The notes under the pieces are model-generated. The model saw only the letters and a program-made list of their open reading frames with translations. It did no database searches and was not told the origin of the DNA. A DNA stretch of 18,563 bases from Tetmemena sp. SeJ-2015 (taxonomy: Eukaryota; Ciliophora; Spirotrichea; Sporadotrichida; Oxytrichidae). Each line of letters begins with the position of its first letter. Position 1 is the first letter of the stretch. Of this stretch, positions 16,701-18,563 are shown one piece after another. The stretch lies in NCBI GenBank assembly GCA_027382625.1, contig JAJKFJ010024146.1:1-18563 (forward strand). Reading direction: 5' to 3'. The position numbers were made by a program, and so were the translations under genes.

Positions 16701-17300
16701 CTATTTTTATACTTCTCTCTGCGCTAAGCATTTCTGATTCAAATATGCAAACTTAAGTTCAAGCAGCACAGTTTCAAGCCAATATAAATTAAGACTTTCC
16801 AAACTATGTTCCATAAACTATATAGTTTAATAATTTTACTTTAAACTACAAGTTATTCACGCTACTAGAAAAGCTTAATGATATATTACCCTATATCTAT
16901 TCCAGGTTTCCAAAAAGACATATCTAGCTTAACATTCGAAGTATGGTTCAAATTTTTAGTTGACCCTCCTTGCAACTTCTATTTTATCTCTCCTAAAATT
17001 TAATTCAGTGTTTTAAAATCATAGAATATAGAAAGATGCTGGTAAAATAAAATTTGCACTAAGAGGAAAAGCAGTAGATTTGGCTACATCCCCATATGTA
17101 TCGTCACTCATCAAGTAACTTATTTGATAAAGAATAGAGTTAGCCATACTTAAAAAGATCCATCTATTAGTCATTGAAGGCTGTTGCAAAGTAAGAGTTA
17201 GCTAAGCTAGAGAGTCAGTACTTAAACCGTCATTAGGGTAAAAGATAAATCTATTGCTTGTTTAACCTAAGGTTATGCGCATCAGGTTTGAAATTCCAAA
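13660..17300 (+). CDS. Gene C: secreted or membrane LamG-like protein, paralog of A and B
   Basis: Two ATGs at 13,660 and 13,663 open MMRLILLLSLNAAFILHAQ, a textbook signal peptide, directly followed by a GTAAGT donor at 13,718. Later exons include ENDGVE, then intron 14,180-14,209, then NISTFSICQQESTIKTQLKD. The strongest exon, about 15,130-15,365, reads YELLGEAMNAFTALDAG and LLGMTVQIDSYKNRDQALTQ. GGSPLYFYFGEISTSASSNL follows near 15,825. LamG strands come next: STWFHICLNKSPAQMNLYC, GINYQGFSGGGTNSMCIRDF, KIAAYYMFDDQIG, SIPGFQKDISSLTFEVWFKF and AGKIKFALRGKAVDLATS. Introns 16,302-16,382, 16,536-16,558, 16,808-16,868 and 17,098-17,137 restore frame. No membrane domain was found; the end near 17.3 kb, after AVAKQELAKLESQYLNRHQG, is a guess. 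Some middle exons (13.8-14.1, 14.4-15.1 kb) are tentative. Confidence 0.7.
15110..15400 (+). other. Gene C exon with good coding composition
   Basis: One frame reads IVHKCNTKVTESSYELLGEA, then NAFTALDAGSPFCSYESEQF, GMTVQIDSYKNRDQAL and ESNPRPGDSST, and meets TGA at 15,363-15,365, followed by HLESLQFKL. GC content is well above the flanks. The TGA may be Trp or may mark the exon end. No specific fold is assigned; it lies N-terminal to the LamG modules. Confidence 0.65.
16536..16558 (+). other. Short GT..AG intron (23 nt) in gene C
   Basis: GTATTTAACTAGTAAGAATATAG separates SNTETRI from TIQIYLRFGNVNYMKSK. Removal shifts the frame exactly into the exon carrying the LamG motif; unspliced, the frame ends at TGA near 16,590. 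Confidence 0.75.
16808..16868 (+). other. GT..AG intron (61 nt) in gene C
   Basis: GTTCCATAAACT..GCTACTAG joins QDFPNY to KSLMIYYPISIPGFQKD and hence to the FEVWFKF strand. The splice lies between codons. It shows that introns range up to at least 60 nt. Confidence 0.65.
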
Positions 17301-17479
17301 TATGATTGAGTTAAAATCAATATCAGTTAACAAGAGACTGAACTCCATCTTTAATTTATTATATTTATTTTTAAAAATAATAATGGTCATTACTTTCACT
17401 GATGTTGCTGACAACATCTGTTGGAAGCATTTATCAAATGGTGTGCGCAGGTCAAGGGAAGAAGTGAAGGTCTGAGCAA

Positions 17480-17890
17480 AATTGAAGGTGATGCCTAATG
17501 AACCAGAGGTCAAGAAGACTAAAGAGCAGGCTTTTCTCTTTTAATCACAAATCTTGTTCCACTACAGGAGTCGGAGAACGAGCTCTCTAAGACCTCTCTG
17601 CTGGACATAGAGCAAAAACCACCCAACAGAGTAACTAAAAACACATGCTCTCAGTCAAGGAGGGTTTAACTACAGGAATTCCTAATGCCCTATGCTACGA
17701 GTGGCGAGTCCCTAATGCAGCTATCAGAGTTATTCCTATCTTTGGTAGCAGTAAAAAGGCTAAACAGTACCGGGTCGGCAACAAAAGGATCTGCTGCTCC
17801 AAAAGAAGTTAATAATCTAGGTATTATAATAGGCTCGCTAATGATCTCGCTATTTAATTATTAAAGCTGCACCTTTAAAGTAATAGAATT
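17480..17890. other. GC-richer block open on both strands, probably coding, strand unresolved
   Basis: Composition rises sharply here and TGA is rare in several frames. A plus frame reads LSKTSLLDIEQKPPNRVTKN and later ATKGSAAPKEVNNLGIIIGS. A minus frame reads IISEPIIIPRLLTSFGAADP and FSLFTATKDRNNSDSCIRDS. Just to the left, a minus frame (17,513-17,400) reads SLGITFNFAQTFTSSLDLRT and ends at a GTAATG donor. The minus reading would make it the 3' part of gene D; the plus reading would extend gene C. I cannot choose with confidence. Confidence 0.4.
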
Positions 17891-18079
17891 CTCACCTGAA
17901 TAAAAATCTCAACATTAATAAATTACAAATACCAGGGAGGATTATTTAATTTAAACCCTCAAATTCTCATTATCATTCTCTCATTTTATTTATAAATCTA
18001 GTATTCTTCAGATATAGTGGATATCTGTTTCAGAGTAAGTTTAGGAGTTTTGCTATTCTTAAAAAATACTCCTCGATCA

Positions 18080-18563
18080 AGGTATGCCAATATAAAAAAC
18101 TGTAACTTAATTGAATGCATAAGTTTTAAAATCTTCAGTCCAAGTTTCTTCATTAAAAATAGTCATTTCTTAATCTCTTTCCCAAGAAAATGAACTTTCA
18201 ATTGAGTTCAGTTAAATCATCTATCCATGGTTTTGGTAATATGAACTATCGTAAATCCATTCACTCATATCTTCGTCAATTCTGAAATAGAAGAGTAGGG
18301 AGTATTTGAAATCTCTAGTGCTAATTTTCTTTCTAAAGCATTCTAATAGCTCGCCTGGTCTTAGTTCTTTTGCGATTGCAAGTAAATTTTTAATCTTTAA
18401 TTAGTGCCCTGACTCATTTATGTCTCCAAATTGTACGTTTTAAAGTAGCCCATAATATCCATTAGAGTTTTCATTGTTGCTTATGAAAATAAAACATTTG
18501 ATGCTATCTATTATAGTATGAAGTAAAGTGTTTTAATTATATATCCTCCAGACCCCTCCTCCA
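18080..18563 (-). CDS. Gene D: unidentified protein, 5' end outside the window
   Basis: A minus-strand frame is open without TGA from the right edge to about 18,083, roughly 160 codons. It has balanced, non-repetitive composition: ISNNENSNGYYGLLQNVQF, LAIAKELRPGELLECFRKKI, DFKYSLLFYFRIDEDMSEWI, DSSYYQNHGQMIQLNSIESS, then NEETWTEDFKTYAF. TAA and TAG sit at Gln-like positions. Beyond 18,080 the same frame continues through TGA codons (IGIPxSRSIFQEQQNSQTYS) and may be coding if TGA is Trp, possibly reaching 17.4 kb. No signal peptide, membrane segment or known domain is recognised. It is convergent with gene C. Confidence 0.65.

Larger units (their letters stand above)
16095..17100 (+). other. 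Gene C LamG-like module region
   Basis: In order: TWFHICLN (equivalent to QWNHFLYY in A and QWIQVTIK in B), the 81-nt intron 16,302-16,382, LPYLSSGSSSPTNGIVG, the GGG-rich strand with CIRDFVFYQS, the 23-nt intron 16,536-16,558, IYLRFGNVNYMKSK, AAYYMFDDQIGVRSQNIYDY, the 61-nt intron 16,808-16,868, SLTFEVWFKFL and KIKFALRGKAVDL. The repeat order shows at least the end of one jelly roll and most of the next. Confidence 0.7.

Noticed and set aside
1..18563. CRISPR arrays, rRNA genes, bacterial operons or ribosome-binding sites, and ciliate telomere repeats
   Set aside because: No spaced direct repeats, no rRNA-like conserved blocks, no Shine-Dalgarno-led genes and no C4A2/C4A4 tracts were seen; the intron-rich, Gln-recoded genes are eukaryotic.

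Overview
The window reads as AT-rich nuclear DNA of a ciliate. Coding-quality frames are full of TAA and TAG where glutamine fits, and they join into long proteins only when very short GT..AG introns (about 20-80 nt) are removed. Several otherwise good frames also run through TGA where tryptophan would fit. A code with TAA/TAG = Gln and TGA = Trp-or-stop is known in karyorelict ciliates (Loxodes/Parduczia type, NCBI table 27) and, in variant form, in Condylostoma (table 28). Heterotrich introns are typically 15-16 nt, so the intron sizes here lean toward a karyorelict. That placement is inference; no rRNA or other marker is present.

Layout. (1) About 310-1890, minus strand: gene A, a LamG/ConA-like jelly-roll protein in small exons, probably leaving the window on the left. 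(2) About 1890-2185: a short AT-rich divergent intergenic region. (3) About 2186 to 10.7 kb, plus strand: gene B, a very large receptor-like protein with LamG-like repeats, furin/EGF-like cysteine-rich repeats, a DUF4215-like motif, a multi-pass membrane domain and a long Ser/Asn/Gln-rich cytoplasmic tail. An interruption of about 1 kb (7.57-8.6 kb) lies before its last membrane helix. (4) 11,096-11,665: a fold-back inverted repeat. (5) 11,881 to about 12,640: a small unidentified plus-strand gene E. (6) 12,741-12,850: the second copy of a dispersed repeat with a TTTAC tail; the first copy lies inside the gene B interruption. (7) 12,901-13,122, minus strand: an isolated, probably decayed exon F. 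(8) 13,660 to about 17.3 kb, plus strand: gene C, with a clear signal peptide and LamG-like modules homologous to A and B. (9) About 18,563 down to 18,090 or further, minus strand: gene D, unidentified, entering from the right edge. A GC-richer block at 17.48-17.88 kb is open on both strands and not resolved.

A, B and C share the same jelly-roll motifs (the GYL.(E/N)I(R/K) strand, the W.K/FWT strand and the QW/TW...H strand). The window is therefore a divergent/tandem cluster of one surface-protein family. The biological role is unknown; the architecture of B (cysteine-rich and LamG ectodomain, multi-pass membrane core, Ser-rich tail) suggests a surface receptor or sensor. Exon boundaries were derived by hand from frame changes and splice signals and should be treated as a draft.
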